NCBI GenBank assembly: GCA_964358855.1
Contig: CAYHQQ010000007.1
Location: 36,805 to 100,804 of the forward strand
Direction of reading: 5' to 3'
Source of the DNA: UBA2396 sp038042175
Lineage (GTDB): Bacteria > Planctomycetota > Phycisphaerae > Phycisphaerales > UBA1924
Length of the DNA stretch: 64,000 bases
The first letter of the stretch is position 1; each line of letters starts with the position of its first letter. Positions 24,691-33,701 of the stretch are shown here, piece after piece. The notes under the pieces are model-generated. The model saw nothing but the letters and a program-made list of their open reading frames with translations, ran no database searches and had not been told where the DNA came from. The translations under genes were made by a program, and so were the position numbers.

Positions 24691-25890
24691 GTGGCACGCT
24701 CATCAGACCGCCAACCCGATCTGGACCGCAAGCCCGACTCGCCCGGTGGGGGCGGGGGTCGTGGTTCGCCGCTGGGGACAGGAACCAGGGGTGACTCGGG
24801 GCGTCCGCGTCTGGGGACGATCCTGGCGAGGTGGGACGACCCGCTGACATGGTCGGTGACTCTCTTTTCCTGGCAGGGGTACCGGATCGGTGTCCACTGG
24901 ATCGTGGCGTTCTGGATGATCGCCGAGGGGCTTTTGGCCATCCTGCCCGATCGGATCGGCCCGATGCACATCGCCATGGGCGTGCTCGGCGTCGTGTTCG
25001 CAACCCTCCTTCGGGAGATGACGCGCCTTTGGATCTGCCGCAAGGTGGGCGGCGAGGCGGAATACGTCCCGCTCTGGCCCCTTGGTTCATTGCTGGGCCC
25101 CACGCTGCCCCGGGGCCTGACGCCACGGCTGCTGGTCGTCCTGACGCCCACCGCCGTCAGCATCATGCTGGGCGTGACGCTCGCCGGTGCGCTGGTCGTA
25201 CAGGGTGCCGGCAGCGAACTGCTGCGATTCAATCCCTTCGACCCCAGGACCCCCGCCAGGAGTCTTGGGGGCTCGTTCTGGCTGACGGCGACGTGGTGGG
25301 CCTATTACGCAAACTTCGCGGTGGCGGGGTTGAATCTGCTTCCCCTGACGCCGCTGGATGGCGGACGATTGATCGAGGCGTTCTGGGGTTCGGGCCGCCA
25401 TGGCTCGCGTCGTACCGTCGGTCTGGTGGGTCTCCTGGTTGCGGGCGTGCTTCTGGTGGCTGGACTTGTGGCCGAGCAGCCGACGTTCATCGTGATCTCG
25501 CTGTTTGGCGGGCTGGCGTCGTGGCTGGAACTTCGGCGAGCGGAGTTTGTCGACCCCTACCACAGCCGGGGGGAGTTCGCTCCGCCGCCCGACTGGCTGG
25601 TGATACCGGAAGATTCCGCGGGTGCCGCGTTGCCTCTGGACGACATGATCGCCCCCGAGGACGAGGTGGACGAGCTCGACGACAATCCATCGCTCGTCCG
25701 CCGCCACGAAGGGCTCCTGTCGAGCCCACTGGTCAAGGCCGATGGGCCCGCGGGAGGCGATTCCCAGGGCGATCCAGGCCATGACCTTGATCGAGTGCTC
25801 GCCAAGATCTCCGCGAGCGGGATGGGTAGCCTGACCGATGAAGAGCGGCAGCTTTTGCAGCACGCCACGCGGAGGCTGCAGGGCGAGTAA
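24691..25890 (+). CDS. M50 (site-2 protease)-like membrane protein lacking HExxH histidines
   Basis: 399 residues from GTG 24691, 17 bases after the Nudix stop. At least four transmembrane helices (for example MGVLGVVFATLLREMTRLWI, LLVVLTPTAVSIMLGVTLAG). The second M50 motif is kept: N215-x2-P...LDGG (NLLPLTPLDGG, Asp223). The first, HExxH, reads R108-E-M-T-R112, with both histidines replaced by arginine, so zinc cannot be bound normally. It is likely a pseudoprotease or chaperone of the M50 fold. The last 35 residues (DLDRVLAKISASGMGSLTDE, then ERQLLQHATRRLQ) match the C-terminus of the next gene, a DUF6576-type module. The two are adjacent and probably cotranscribed. Confidence 0.8.
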   Translation: MARSSDRQPDLDRKPDSPGGGGGRGSPLGTGTRGDSGRPRLGTILARWDDPLTWSVTLFSWQGYRIGVHWIVAFWMIAEGLLAILPDRIGPMHIAMGVLGVVFATLLREMTRLWICRKVGGEAEYVPLWPLGSLLGPTLPRGLTPRLLVVLTPTAVSIMLGVTLAGALVVQGAGSELLRFNPFDPRTPARSLGGSFWLTATWWAYYANFAVAGLNLLPLTPLDGGRLIEAFWGSGRHGSRRTVGLVGLLVAGVLLVAGLVAEQPTFIVISLFGGLASWLELRRAEFVDPYHSRGEFAPPPDWLVIPEDSAGAALPLDDMIAPEDEVDELDDNPSLVRRHEGLLSSPLVKADGPAGGDSQGDPGHDLDRVLAKISASGMGSLTDEERQLLQHATRRLQGE

Positions 25891-25935
25891 ACTCCGCCTC
25901 CTGCTCTCCACCTTCCATCGGAACCACCCGACCCC

Positions 25936-27069
25936 ATGGGCATCTCAGACCGTCAGTACAATCAAGCTCCGGCCTACCGCGACGGCCCCATTTCGGGTCG
26001 GTTCGGTTCGCCGGTGCACTGGTCCATCAACACGTGGATCATCGTGGCCAACTGCCTCGTCTTCGTCCTCAGCGCGATGATGCAGACCAGCGGCGTGCCG
26101 GTCCTGCGGCGCGAGGTCGACCGGTCCCTCCTGGGCGAGGTGGAGATCAGCCCCGTCTTCCTGTTGCGCAACGGGAGTTTCGCGACGCCCCAGGATCTCA
26201 AGACCGCCGGGCGCCTGGTGATCCAGCCGCTGGTCTACAAGGGCACGAACCAGCCCGTGCTGACGCCCGAGGGAGCCCCGCGCCAGGGCGCCGAGTATGT
26301 CGTCATGGACCCCTTGACCGCGTACGGACACTTCTCAACGTACACGGGCTTCTCCAGGCTCCAGGTCTGGCGGCTCGTCACGTTCCAGTTCCTGCACGCG
26401 AGCGTGATGCACATCGGGTTCAACATGCTGGGCCTCTACATGTTCGGAACGATCGTGGAAGAGGCTCTGGGGCGGAAAAAGTACCTGGCGTTCTACCTCG
26501 TGTGCGGGATTTTCGGCGGGCTCTCCTACCTGCTGCTCAACATCGCGGGGTACGTCAACACGCAGGTCTTCCACTGGGCCCCGCTTCCCGCGGTGCTCAT
26601 CGACGAGCCCACCACCTCGCTGGTTGGTGCGTCGGCGGGCGTTTTCGGCGTGATCATGGCGTGCGCGAAACTGCGCCCCAAGGACCGCGTCACCCTGCTC
26701 TTCCCGCCCGTTGAGCTCACCATGCGGATGCTCGCTTACGGGTACGTGGTGCTCGCGGCCTTGAACCTGTTGTTCCGAGGCTCCAACGCAGGCGGGGACG
26801 CCGCCCACATCGGCGGGGCCGTGGCGGGGTACTTCTTCATCCGCCACTCCCACCTCCTCACCGACTTCTTCGACATCGTCTCCGACTCGCGCCGGACCTC
26901 ACCCCCGGCCCCCCGAGGCACCGTTCGATCCGTCGTCTCGGCCTCCGACCAGGCCGCCATCGACCGCGTGCTTGCCAAAGTACGCGAGGGCGGGCTGCAG
27001 TCGCTCAACGACTCCGAACGAGCGCTGTTGCGATCACAGACTGAGAAGCTCCAACGACGCGCCGAATAG
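25936..27069 (+). CDS. Rhomboid family intramembrane serine protease
   Basis: 377 residues. Rhomboid core: FLHASVMHIGFNMLGLYMFG, GASAGVFGVIMACAKL with catalytic Ser233, and GGDAAHIGGAVAGYFF with His291 as the dyad partner. The protein has six or more membrane helices and an extra soluble segment (about 45-140) between the first two. Rhomboids cleave membrane proteins within the bilayer. The C-terminal module AIDRVLAKVREGGLQSLNDS, then ERALLRSQTEKLQ, is shared with the upstream M50-like protein. A strong inverted repeat follows the stop. Confidence 0.92.
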   Translation: MGISDRQYNQAPAYRDGPISGRFGSPVHWSINTWIIVANCLVFVLSAMMQTSGVPVLRREVDRSLLGEVEISPVFLLRNGSFATPQDLKTAGRLVIQPLVYKGTNQPVLTPEGAPRQGAEYVVMDPLTAYGHFSTYTGFSRLQVWRLVTFQFLHASVMHIGFNMLGLYMFGTIVEEALGRKKYLAFYLVCGIFGGLSYLLLNIAGYVNTQVFHWAPLPAVLIDEPTTSLVGASAGVFGVIMACAKLRPKDRVTLLFPPVELTMRMLAYGYVVLAALNLLFRGSNAGGDAAHIGGAVAGYFFIRHSHLLTDFFDIVSDSRRTSPPAPRGTVRSVVSASDQAAIDRVLAKVREGGLQSLNDSERALLRSQTEKLQRRAE

Positions 27070-27105
27070 AGCATTGAACCACAGAGCGCAGCGGAAGAAA
27101 AGGCG

Positions 27106-27169
27106 GAAGGCTGAAAGTGAAGGCTGAAGGCTGAATCAACTCCGCCTTCAGCCTTCACTTTCAGCCTTC
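27106..27169. repeat. Perfect 26-bp inverted repeat between converging genes
   Basis: 27106-27131 pairs without mismatch with 27144-27169 around a 12-nt loop; pairing extends outward a further 6 bp with one wobble. It lies between the rhomboid and RNase R genes, which converge, and is probably a bidirectional terminator. Confidence 0.85.
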
Positions 27170-27248
27170 TGCCTTCTCCTACTCCCGTTCTTCGGCCTCG
27201 AACCCTGCCTCCCTCCCTGTGCCTCCGGTGTCGTCGGTGGTGAATGTC

Positions 27249-29804
27249 CTACCGGTCCTTGCGCCAGTCCGGTTTCCGCTTGTCCCGCGTCTTGCTCTTC
27301 TGACTTCGGCGCTGCGAGCCCGTGCGTCCCTTGAGGTCGCCAAAGCCCGCTCCCCCACCGCTCCCCATGCCGCCCAGGCCGCCCCCGGGCTTGTCGGCGA
27401 GCAGTTTGCGTTTGCCCGCGGCCCGCGCATCTGGGTTGTCGATGACCAGGTCGAGCGTCCGCTTGGCCAGGTCCACATTGGCGATCTTCACCGTGACCGA
27501 GTCGCCCGCGTTGAACGAACGCCCGCTCTTGATGTCCACGAGCCCGCCCGACCGCTGATCGACCTTCCAGATGGGCGTCTGATTGTCTCGCGTCGTGTCG
27601 CCGGGGAGGTCTTCCTTCTTGACAAATCCATCGATGATGAACTTGTCGAGCTGCACGAACAGGCCCTTGGGACTGACGCCCGTGACCGCGCCCGCGTACA
27701 CCTCGCCGATGTGACTCGACAGGAGCTGCAGGATCAGGAACCGCTTGAGACTGTCCTCGGCCGCCTCGGCGTTCTGCTCTCGCGTGGTCGCGTGACGACC
27801 GATCTCAGTCAGCGCGTCCTCGTCCACGCACATCACGCTGTCGCGGAGCGAACGCCCCAGGTGCTTCTTGTCGACATCAGAGCGCGGACGCTTGGTGCCG
27901 TTGTCGGTGGCCTTGAGATAGGCCGCACAGCATCGGTGGACCGTCAGATCCGCGTAGCGCCGGATCGGGCTGGTGAAGTGCGCGTACGCCTTGCTCGCCA
28001 GAGCAAAGTGCCCGATGAGCAGCGGGGAGTATTCGGCCTTGGTCAGCGTCCGCAGCACGGCCATGTGGACCGCCCGGGCCGCAGGCGTGCCGCGGGTCGC
28101 GTCCAGAAGCGTCTGCAGCTCTTCGCGTGAGGGCTTCTGGGGGATCTTGAATCCCGCGACCATGGCGGTGCGCCGCATGTCGTCGACGACGCCGGGCGTG
28201 GGCTCGGGGTGGATGCGCCGAAGGAGCGGAACGTGCAGCTGCTCAAAGACGCGGGCGACGACCTCGTTGGCCTCGACCATCAGCATCTCGATGAGCGTGT
28301 GCGTGAAGGCGTCGTCCTCTTTGTTCGCGTCGATGACGTGCCCCTGCTCGTCGTAGACCAGCACCGCGTCGGGAAGCTCCAGCGAGATCATGCCCTGCTT
28401 CTTGCGGCGACCCTGGATCGCCTTGGCGCACGCGTTCATGTCCTTGAGCGTCTCAAGAAGCTGGTCGGTGTACTTGGGCGGCGTCTTGGCGTGGCGGCGG
28501 GCCTCGGTCAGGTCGCCGTCGATCAGGGCCTGGGCCTCCAGGTACGTGAGTCGCTTGGCGGACTTGATCAGCGTGTTGCCGATCCCTTCGCTCCGGCAGA
28601 CGCCGCCCGAGTCGTACGTCATGAACGCCGACTTGCAGAAGCGGTGCACGCCCTCCTGGAGCGAGCAGATGCCGTTGGAGAGCAGCTCTGGGATCATGGG
28701 GATGACCAGCCGCGGCAGGTACACGCTGTTGCACCGGTCCTTGGCCTCCTCATCGATGGGGGAGCCGGGCGGGATGTAGTGCGCGACGTCGGCGATGTGC
28801 ACGCCGATCTCCCACCCGCCCGGGAGCGATTCGCTCCGCCGGATGCTGATGGCATCGTCGTAGTCCTTGGCGTCGGGCGGATCGATCGTGATGATGAAAT
28901 CGCCCGTAAGGTCCTCGCGGGGCCCCCACTCGCCGTCGAGCGCGGAGATGCCGCCCTTGAGGTACTCGGCAATCTGCTCGTCGTAAACGCCCGTCACCTC
29001 GCGGGCCTGCTCCACGCACTCGTCGGGGAATTCGCCCGGGAGGCTGTACGCGGCGATGACCGCCTGGGTCTCAACGTCCGGCCGCCCCGCCTCGCCCAGA
29101 ACCTTGGTGATCACGCCCTCGGGCAGCATGTTCAATTCGGGGAAGACGACGATGTCGACGATGACCTTGAGCCCGTCGCGGACGTTTTTGGCGTCGGCAT
29201 CGCGGACGATGATGGGCTGAGTGATCTCACGCCCGTCGGGGTAGACCAGCCACTGGTCGCCCTTCTTCATGATCTCGCCCGAGAAGCTGATGCGCTTGCG
29301 CTTGATCACCTCGAGGATTTCGCCCGTCCACTGGGGCGCGGGGAAGTTGCGCTCGCGGGCGCGGTCACGCCAGACCTTGATGCGAACCGTGTCGCCGCTC
29401 AGAGCGTCCTTGGCGTACTGCTCGTCGATGAAGACCGAGCCCTCGCGCACGGCGTCGACCGCCTGGGCAAAGCCGCCGCCCTTGGCGATCTTGCGGAACG
29501 TGGCCAGGATCCCCGTGTCGGACTCGCCGCCCTTGTCGGCGATCGAAGGAAGCTGCACAAAGCCGGTTGTCGCCATCACGACCATGCCGCGGGCGGCCAG
29601 GGCGTTGACGGCGGCGTCGAACGCCCCGCGCTCTTCGGGTTCGATGCCCAGATCGTGGGCCAGGGCGTCCAGTCGCGCCGGGACGTACCCGTCGTGGCGA
29701 AGGTGCTGGAGGAATCGGCGGTCGTAACGGGTGGGGGCGGGGATGGCCGCGGGGCTTGGAATTGAAGTCTTATCTTGCATGGAGTATGGAATCGATCGGG
29801 TCAT
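27249..29804 (-). CDS. rnr: Ribonuclease R (RNB-family 3'-5' exoribonuclease)
   Basis: 851 residues (ATG 29804; ATG 29780 also possible, neither with a strong ribosome-binding site). Domains: an N-terminal winged-helix/cold-shock part (YDRRFLQHLRHDGYVPA, VFIDEQYAKDALSGD), the RNB catalytic domain with IDPPDAKDYDDAISI, whose Asp residues bind the catalytic metals, and an S1 RNA-binding domain (VYAGAVTGVSPKGLFVQLDK). The basic tail (RRSQKSKTRDKRKPDWRKD) is typical of RNase R. It degrades structured RNA in the cytoplasm. It follows the epimerase-like gene by 99 bases. Confidence 0.95.
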   Translation of the reverse strand: MTRSIPYSMQDKTSIPSPAAIPAPTRYDRRFLQHLRHDGYVPARLDALAHDLGIEPEERGAFDAAVNALAARGMVVMATTGFVQLPSIADKGGESDTGILATFRKIAKGGGFAQAVDAVREGSVFIDEQYAKDALSGDTVRIKVWRDRARERNFPAPQWTGEILEVIKRKRISFSGEIMKKGDQWLVYPDGREITQPIIVRDADAKNVRDGLKVIVDIVVFPELNMLPEGVITKVLGEAGRPDVETQAVIAAYSLPGEFPDECVEQAREVTGVYDEQIAEYLKGGISALDGEWGPREDLTGDFIITIDPPDAKDYDDAISIRRSESLPGGWEIGVHIADVAHYIPPGSPIDEEAKDRCNSVYLPRLVIPMIPELLSNGICSLQEGVHRFCKSAFMTYDSGGVCRSEGIGNTLIKSAKRLTYLEAQALIDGDLTEARRHAKTPPKYTDQLLETLKDMNACAKAIQGRRKKQGMISLELPDAVLVYDEQGHVIDANKEDDAFTHTLIEMLMVEANEVVARVFEQLHVPLLRRIHPEPTPGVVDDMRRTAMVAGFKIPQKPSREELQTLLDATRGTPAARAVHMAVLRTLTKAEYSPLLIGHFALASKAYAHFTSPIRRYADLTVHRCCAAYLKATDNGTKRPRSDVDKKHLGRSLRDSVMCVDEDALTEIGRHATTREQNAEAAEDSLKRFLILQLLSSHIGEVYAGAVTGVSPKGLFVQLDKFIIDGFVKKEDLPGDTTRDNQTPIWKVDQRSGGLVDIKSGRSFNAGDSVTVKIANVDLAKRTLDLVIDNPDARAAGKRKLLADKPGGGLGGMGSGGGAGFGDLKGRTGSQRRSQKSKTRDKRKPDWRKDR

Positions 29805-29903
29805 AAAGTGAAAAACAATCAGAAACCCGGCCGCCTTGTGTGTTGGGCCGGGGAGAACGTGAGGTTCGTGTGGATGAACGGGGGGGTGGGGGGATGAACG
29901 GAC

Positions 29904-30896
29904 TCAGTGGGCGGCGGCGTGCTCTTGGGCATGCGGGGGGGCGGGCGTGAGCACGGAGCGGGGAACAATCCCCAGATGCTCGCGGACTTTGACGAGCTCG
30001 CCCACCGCGTCGTCAGAGCCCATCAGGGCCATGCCAGCGTCGAATGGTAGGACGTATCTCATGCCGAAGAGATCCGCGGCCGAAGCCACGGCCGCACCCA
30101 CCACTCCGGGGACTCCCCAGGGCTCGTTTCCGCCATGCGCGTACGTGTCGCGGATCCAGCGGAGCATCGTGGGCCAGGGGACGCGGTCGGGGCCGACAAG
30201 CTGGTAGATCTCACCGATCGATTCGGGCTTGTCGAGACAGGCGGCGAACGCGATCGCCACGTCCTCGACCGCCACGGGCTGGACAATGGGGTCGATAAAC
30301 TTCACGGCCCCCAGCGGGACGCGCTGGTCGAACTCCATCCGGGTGAAATAGGGCATGAAGATCCAGGGGGCCTGCTCGCCCTTGGCCCAGTCGATCGCCA
30401 TGCTCACAAACTCGGCGCCCTCGCCCAGGATGAGCGCCGGACGCATGATCGTCCACTCAAGGGAGGAGTGGCGAACCAGACGCTCGCCCTCGAACTTGGT
30501 GCGCTGGTAGGGTGCACGGCTCGTGGGCGAGACACCGAGCGCCGACATCTGGACGTATCGCGGAACGTGGTTTCGCGTCGCCGCGGCCAGCAGGGCCTCG
30601 GTCGCTTTGACATGCATCCGCTCGAACGTCTGTCCGTTTCGCCCCTCGCGAATGATGCCCACGAGGTTCATCGCGACATCGGCCTTCGCACAAAGGGCGT
30701 CGAGCGAAGCATCGTCCAGCGCCCCGCCCTCGACGATCTGCACAAGACCCGAGCCCATGGGCAGGACCTCGCGGGCCTTGGCCAGGTCGCGTGCCAGGAC
30801 GCGGACGGTGTGCCCGCGGGAAACGAGCTCGCGGACGATCTGGCGCCCGACAAATCCGGTGGAGCCGGTAACAGCGATGGTGCGTGGTTCAGACAT
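29904..30896 (-). CDS. NAD(P)-binding epimerase/SDR (NDUFA9-like)
   Basis: 330 residues from ATG 30896. Rossmann start IAVTGSTGFVGRQIVRELVS and GHTVRVLARDLAKAREV; the MNLVGIIREGRNGQTFERMH and VPRYVQMSALGVSPTSRAPY segments are typical of the atypical SDR group related to the NDUFA9 subunit of complex I. No catalytic YxxxK is evident in usual form, so it may be a cofactor-binding or chaperone-type member. It lies upstream of rnr on the same strand. Substrate unknown. Confidence 0.85.
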   Translation of the reverse strand: MSEPRTIAVTGSTGFVGRQIVRELVSRGHTVRVLARDLAKAREVLPMGSGLVQIVEGGALDDASLDALCAKADVAMNLVGIIREGRNGQTFERMHVKATEALLAAATRNHVPRYVQMSALGVSPTSRAPYQRTKFEGERLVRHSSLEWTIMRPALILGEGAEFVSMAIDWAKGEQAPWIFMPYFTRMEFDQRVPLGAVKFIDPIVQPVAVEDVAIAFAACLDKPESIGEIYQLVGPDRVPWPTMLRWIRDTYAHGGNEPWGVPGVVGAAVASAADLFGMRYVLPFDAGMALMGSDDAVGELVKVREHLGIVPRSVLTPAPPHAQEHAAAH

Positions 30897-30957
30897 TGGG
30901 GGGAGGATATGCCCCCTCGCACAGCCCATGTCCAGGGGGCCCACTACCCTCTCTCGC

Positions 30958-31716
30958 GTGATTCTCAAAGGCGAAAATATCGCGTTTGCCTATCGCCGCG
31001 GGCGGGAGGTATTCCACGGACTCGACGTGGCCTTCGCCCCCGCAGCGGTGACGGCCGTCCTGGGACCCAATGGGTGCGGAAAGTCGACGCTCCTGCGACT
31101 CTGCCTGGGAAACCTGACGCCCGCACAGGGCTCGGTGCAACTCGACGGGATCGATGTGCGCAAGTGGCCACGCGGGCAGTTCGCTCGCGCCGTGGCCCTG
31201 GTGCCCCAGCGTGATGAGATGGCCTTTGGCTTCACAGTGGCGGAGACCGTCGGGTTTGGACTGCTGGCATGGGGCCTCTCGCGCGATCGGCACGACGCGC
31301 TGGTCGACGCCGCAATCCAGGAGCTCGGGCTTCAAGCCCTGGCCACCGAACTCGTGACGGAGCTGAGCCAGGGGCAGCGCCAGCGCGTGCTGCTGGCCAG
31401 GGCGGTCGCGCAGCTCTCCCCGGTGCCCGAGGGCTCGGGCGTGCTGCTCGCCGATGAACCAGCGGCCGCACTCGATCCACGCTTTGCGGTCCAGACCCTC
31501 GAGTGCCTGCGACGCCAGGCGGCCCGCAGACGCGTCGTTGTGGCCGTGATGCACGATATCAATTCGGCCCTGCGGTTTGCCGATCACGCCGTGCTGCTCG
31601 ACGACCAGGGGCGCATCGCCGCCATGGGAAGCCCGGGCGAGGCCCTCACCGCCGAGCGACTGGCCCAGGTCTACGGCGTTGAGATCGGGATGCTCGGCAC
31701 GATCAGCGCGCGGTAA
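30958..31716 (+). CDS. Iron-siderophore/cobalamin-type ABC transporter ATP-binding protein
   Basis: 252 residues from GTG 30958 (ATG 30928 also in frame). Walker A GPNGCGKST, signature LSQGQRQR, Walker B VLLADEPAAALD and switch His in VVAVMHDINSALRF are all present. Its likeness is to FecE/BtuD-type ATPases. The only matching permease in the window is the FecCD protein at 38166-39143, 6.4 kb away; no substrate-binding protein is visible. The 3' end overlaps the converging oxidoreductase gene by 14 bases. Confidence 0.9.
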   Translation: MILKGENIAFAYRRGREVFHGLDVAFAPAAVTAVLGPNGCGKSTLLRLCLGNLTPAQGSVQLDGIDVRKWPRGQFARAVALVPQRDEMAFGFTVAETVGFGLLAWGLSRDRHDALVDAAIQELGLQALATELVTELSQGQRQRVLLARAVAQLSPVPEGSGVLLADEPAAALDPRFAVQTLECLRRQAARRRVVVAVMHDINSALRFADHAVLLDDQGRIAAMGSPGEALTAERLAQVYGVEIGMLGTISAR

Positions 31717-32710
31717 GGCTCGCCCGTTCGCCCTCAAGGAGTTCCGCCACCGCCACCGCGTCCTGCATCGTGGCCCGGAGCTCAAAGGGCGCGCCCGACC
31801 GGGCCGCGGCCACCGCGTCGAGCATGTGGTCGATCTCGAGCTGGTACGAGCTGAGTGTGGGCAGCGCGGGCTGCGAAAGAACGCCGTCGCGGAACACCGT
31901 GACCGGCGCCGCCCCGCCCGAAAGGTCGAACATGGCGGTAGCCTTCTCGAAGACGGCCACGTATCGCATCACGAACGGGAAGCCCGGGGAGTGGCCCCAA
32001 CCACCCTGAGCGACGATGTGATCGGGACCATCGCGATAGACGTACTGGGTTGTAACGTGGTTGAGGGACCCGACCGAAGACGTGCGGGCGGGAGGGCCAA
32101 AGCACCAGAGGATGAAATCGGAATCGTGGATGTGCAGGTCGGTCAACGCGCCGCCGGTGCGGGCCTCGCTCGCGTAGAAGTCGGGATTCCACGCCGGCGC
32201 CGAGCCCAATCGCTGGAACGTGACGCCGACGAGGCGGCCAAAGTCGCCCTTGCCAGCCCGAGCTTCGTGGATCCGCTCGCGGAGCCAGGGCCAGCCAGGC
32301 CAGAATCGCATCACCATCGCCGGCATGGCGACAAGGCCCGGCCGAACCGCGGCCGCGACCAGTCGCACATCCGCGGAAGCGACGGCCACGGGCTTCTCAA
32401 GCAAGAGGTGCTTGCCGGCGGCGATGGCGGCCAAGGCGAGATCGCGATGTGTGTCGGTGGGCGTGCAGACGCTGACCAGATCGATGTCCGCATCGCTCAG
32501 GAGCTGCTGGGCCGTCGTGTACGTCCTGATCCCCGTGAGGTCGACCGAGCCCGTGCTGGCGAGGTTGCCGGCGGTCGCCAGCGAAGCCTTGTCGATGTTG
32601 GCATCAGCGACCGCGACGACGCGACACTGCGATGTCCTCGCGCCGAACGCGGCGAGATGGGTCTTGCCCATGAATCCAAGACCGATGATGCCGACCTTGA
32701 TCTCACTCAT
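31703..32710 (-). CDS. Gfo/Idh/MocA family oxidoreductase
   Basis: 335 residues from ATG 32710 (GAGGT at good spacing; ATG 32722 is poorer). The N-terminus is a Rossmann domain (IKVGIIGLGFMGKTHLAAFG); LVSVCTPTDTHRDLALAAIA and HLLLEKPVAV are the family's NAD(P) and active-site segments (EKP). The C-terminal part has TGGALTDLHIHDSDFILWCF. It should oxidise or reduce a sugar or inositol-like substrate. It follows the TIM-barrel isomerase by 8 bases, a common pairing in polyol catabolism. Confidence 0.92.
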   Translation of the reverse strand: MSEIKVGIIGLGFMGKTHLAAFGARTSQCRVVAVADANIDKASLATAGNLASTGSVDLTGIRTYTTAQQLLSDADIDLVSVCTPTDTHRDLALAAIAAGKHLLLEKPVAVASADVRLVAAAVRPGLVAMPAMVMRFWPGWPWLRERIHEARAGKGDFGRLVGVTFQRLGSAPAWNPDFYASEARTGGALTDLHIHDSDFILWCFGPPARTSSVGSLNHVTTQYVYRDGPDHIVAQGGWGHSPGFPFVMRYVAVFEKATAMFDLSGGAAPVTVFRDGVLSQPALPTLSSYQLEIDHMLDAVAAARSGAPFELRATMQDAVAVAELLEGERASLTAR

Positions 32711-32718
32711 GTCCGACC

Positions 32719-33549
32719 TCATCGTTGACGCTCGATCAGCTCACGCGCCGCGGCCACATCGCCCACACGATCGTCGCCCGATTCCCGCTCGATCACATAG
32801 TCCCCGGCGTACCGCGCCTCCCGCAGCACGCGGAAAAACGCGGGCCAGTCGACCGCTCCCGTGCCCACCTTGCGCTCCTCACCCCACGAGCCGGGCCTGG
32901 CGGCAGGGACGGCGTCCTTGATGTGGACCTGCAGGACGTGGGGCACAAGCTCGCGGAGCGCCGCGATGGGGTCTCCCATGCCGTACAGGATCATGTTCGC
33001 CGGGTCGAAATTGACGCCCACGTGCGCCCGGGCTGGGAGGGCGGAGTTGAGCTCGCCAAGCAGCGCCGCAAGCGTGCCCGCGCTCTCCTGCCCGGTCTCC
33101 AGCGCGGTCCGCACGTTGCGCAGCGCGAAATTCTCGGCCACCTGGCGCAGACGATCGATGAGCTTGCCCCTCTCGGGGTCGCCCGCCTCGTGGGGCAGAA
33201 AGCCGGCGTGGAACGTCACCAGGGGAGCACCAAGGCGCGAGGCGATGATCGCGTCGCCATCGGCCGCCTTGAGATTGTCGGGCCAGGTCGCGTCGGGGCG
33301 CAGGCCGCCGGTGGCCTTGATGGTTTCCAGCGTCGAGTAGTCCTCGCTCTTTGGCCCAAACATCCCTGAGACGATGTTGATCCCCTCGACACGCAGACGC
33401 CCGCCGACCTCGTCGGGCCGCCACTGCCACTGACGCACCGGGTCGAGCCACAGTTGCACGCCATCGATACCGCACGCCCGGCACTTGGCGACAAGGTCCT
33501 CGACGGAGGTTGGCAAGAGCGACCAGGAACAGACAGCGATGCGATTCAT
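32719..33549 (-). CDS. Sugar phosphate isomerase/epimerase (xylose isomerase-like TIM barrel)
   Basis: 276 residues. AP2Ec/xylose isomerase-like TIM barrel: RIAVCSWSLLPTSVEDLVAK, APLVTFHAGFLPHEAGDPER, VRTALETGQESAGTLAALL, HVGVNFDPANMILYGMGDP and HVLQVHIKDAVPA contain the metal-binding Glu, Asp and His of the family. It is the first gene of a two-gene unit with the Gfo/Idh/MocA protein. The exact sugar is unknown. Confidence 0.9.
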   Translation of the reverse strand: MNRIAVCSWSLLPTSVEDLVAKCRACGIDGVQLWLDPVRQWQWRPDEVGGRLRVEGINIVSGMFGPKSEDYSTLETIKATGGLRPDATWPDNLKAADGDAIIASRLGAPLVTFHAGFLPHEAGDPERGKLIDRLRQVAENFALRNVRTALETGQESAGTLAALLGELNSALPARAHVGVNFDPANMILYGMGDPIAALRELVPHVLQVHIKDAVPAARPGSWGEERKVGTGAVDWPAFFRVLREARYAGDYVIERESGDDRVGDVAAARELIERQR

Positions 33550-33650
33550 GGGGCGAGGGGTGATGGGGAGGATGGGGGGGCTCCGTCGGTGGAACGAAGA
33601 ATAACCGTGCCGAGGGGCGCGTGCACACTGGCCCTGGCGCCCAATTGAAA

Positions 33651-33675
33651 GAGGGCCGGACAGAGTCCGGCCCTC
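33651..33675 (-). terminator. Intrinsic terminator after PEP-CTERM gene
   Basis: 11-bp perfect GC-rich stem (33651-33661 with 33665-33675), 3-nt loop; on the minus strand it is followed by TTTC. It ends the 33702-34346 transcript. Confidence 0.85.
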
Positions 33676-33701
33676 GCAGTTGTCACGATCGTGGTGTCAG
33701 A

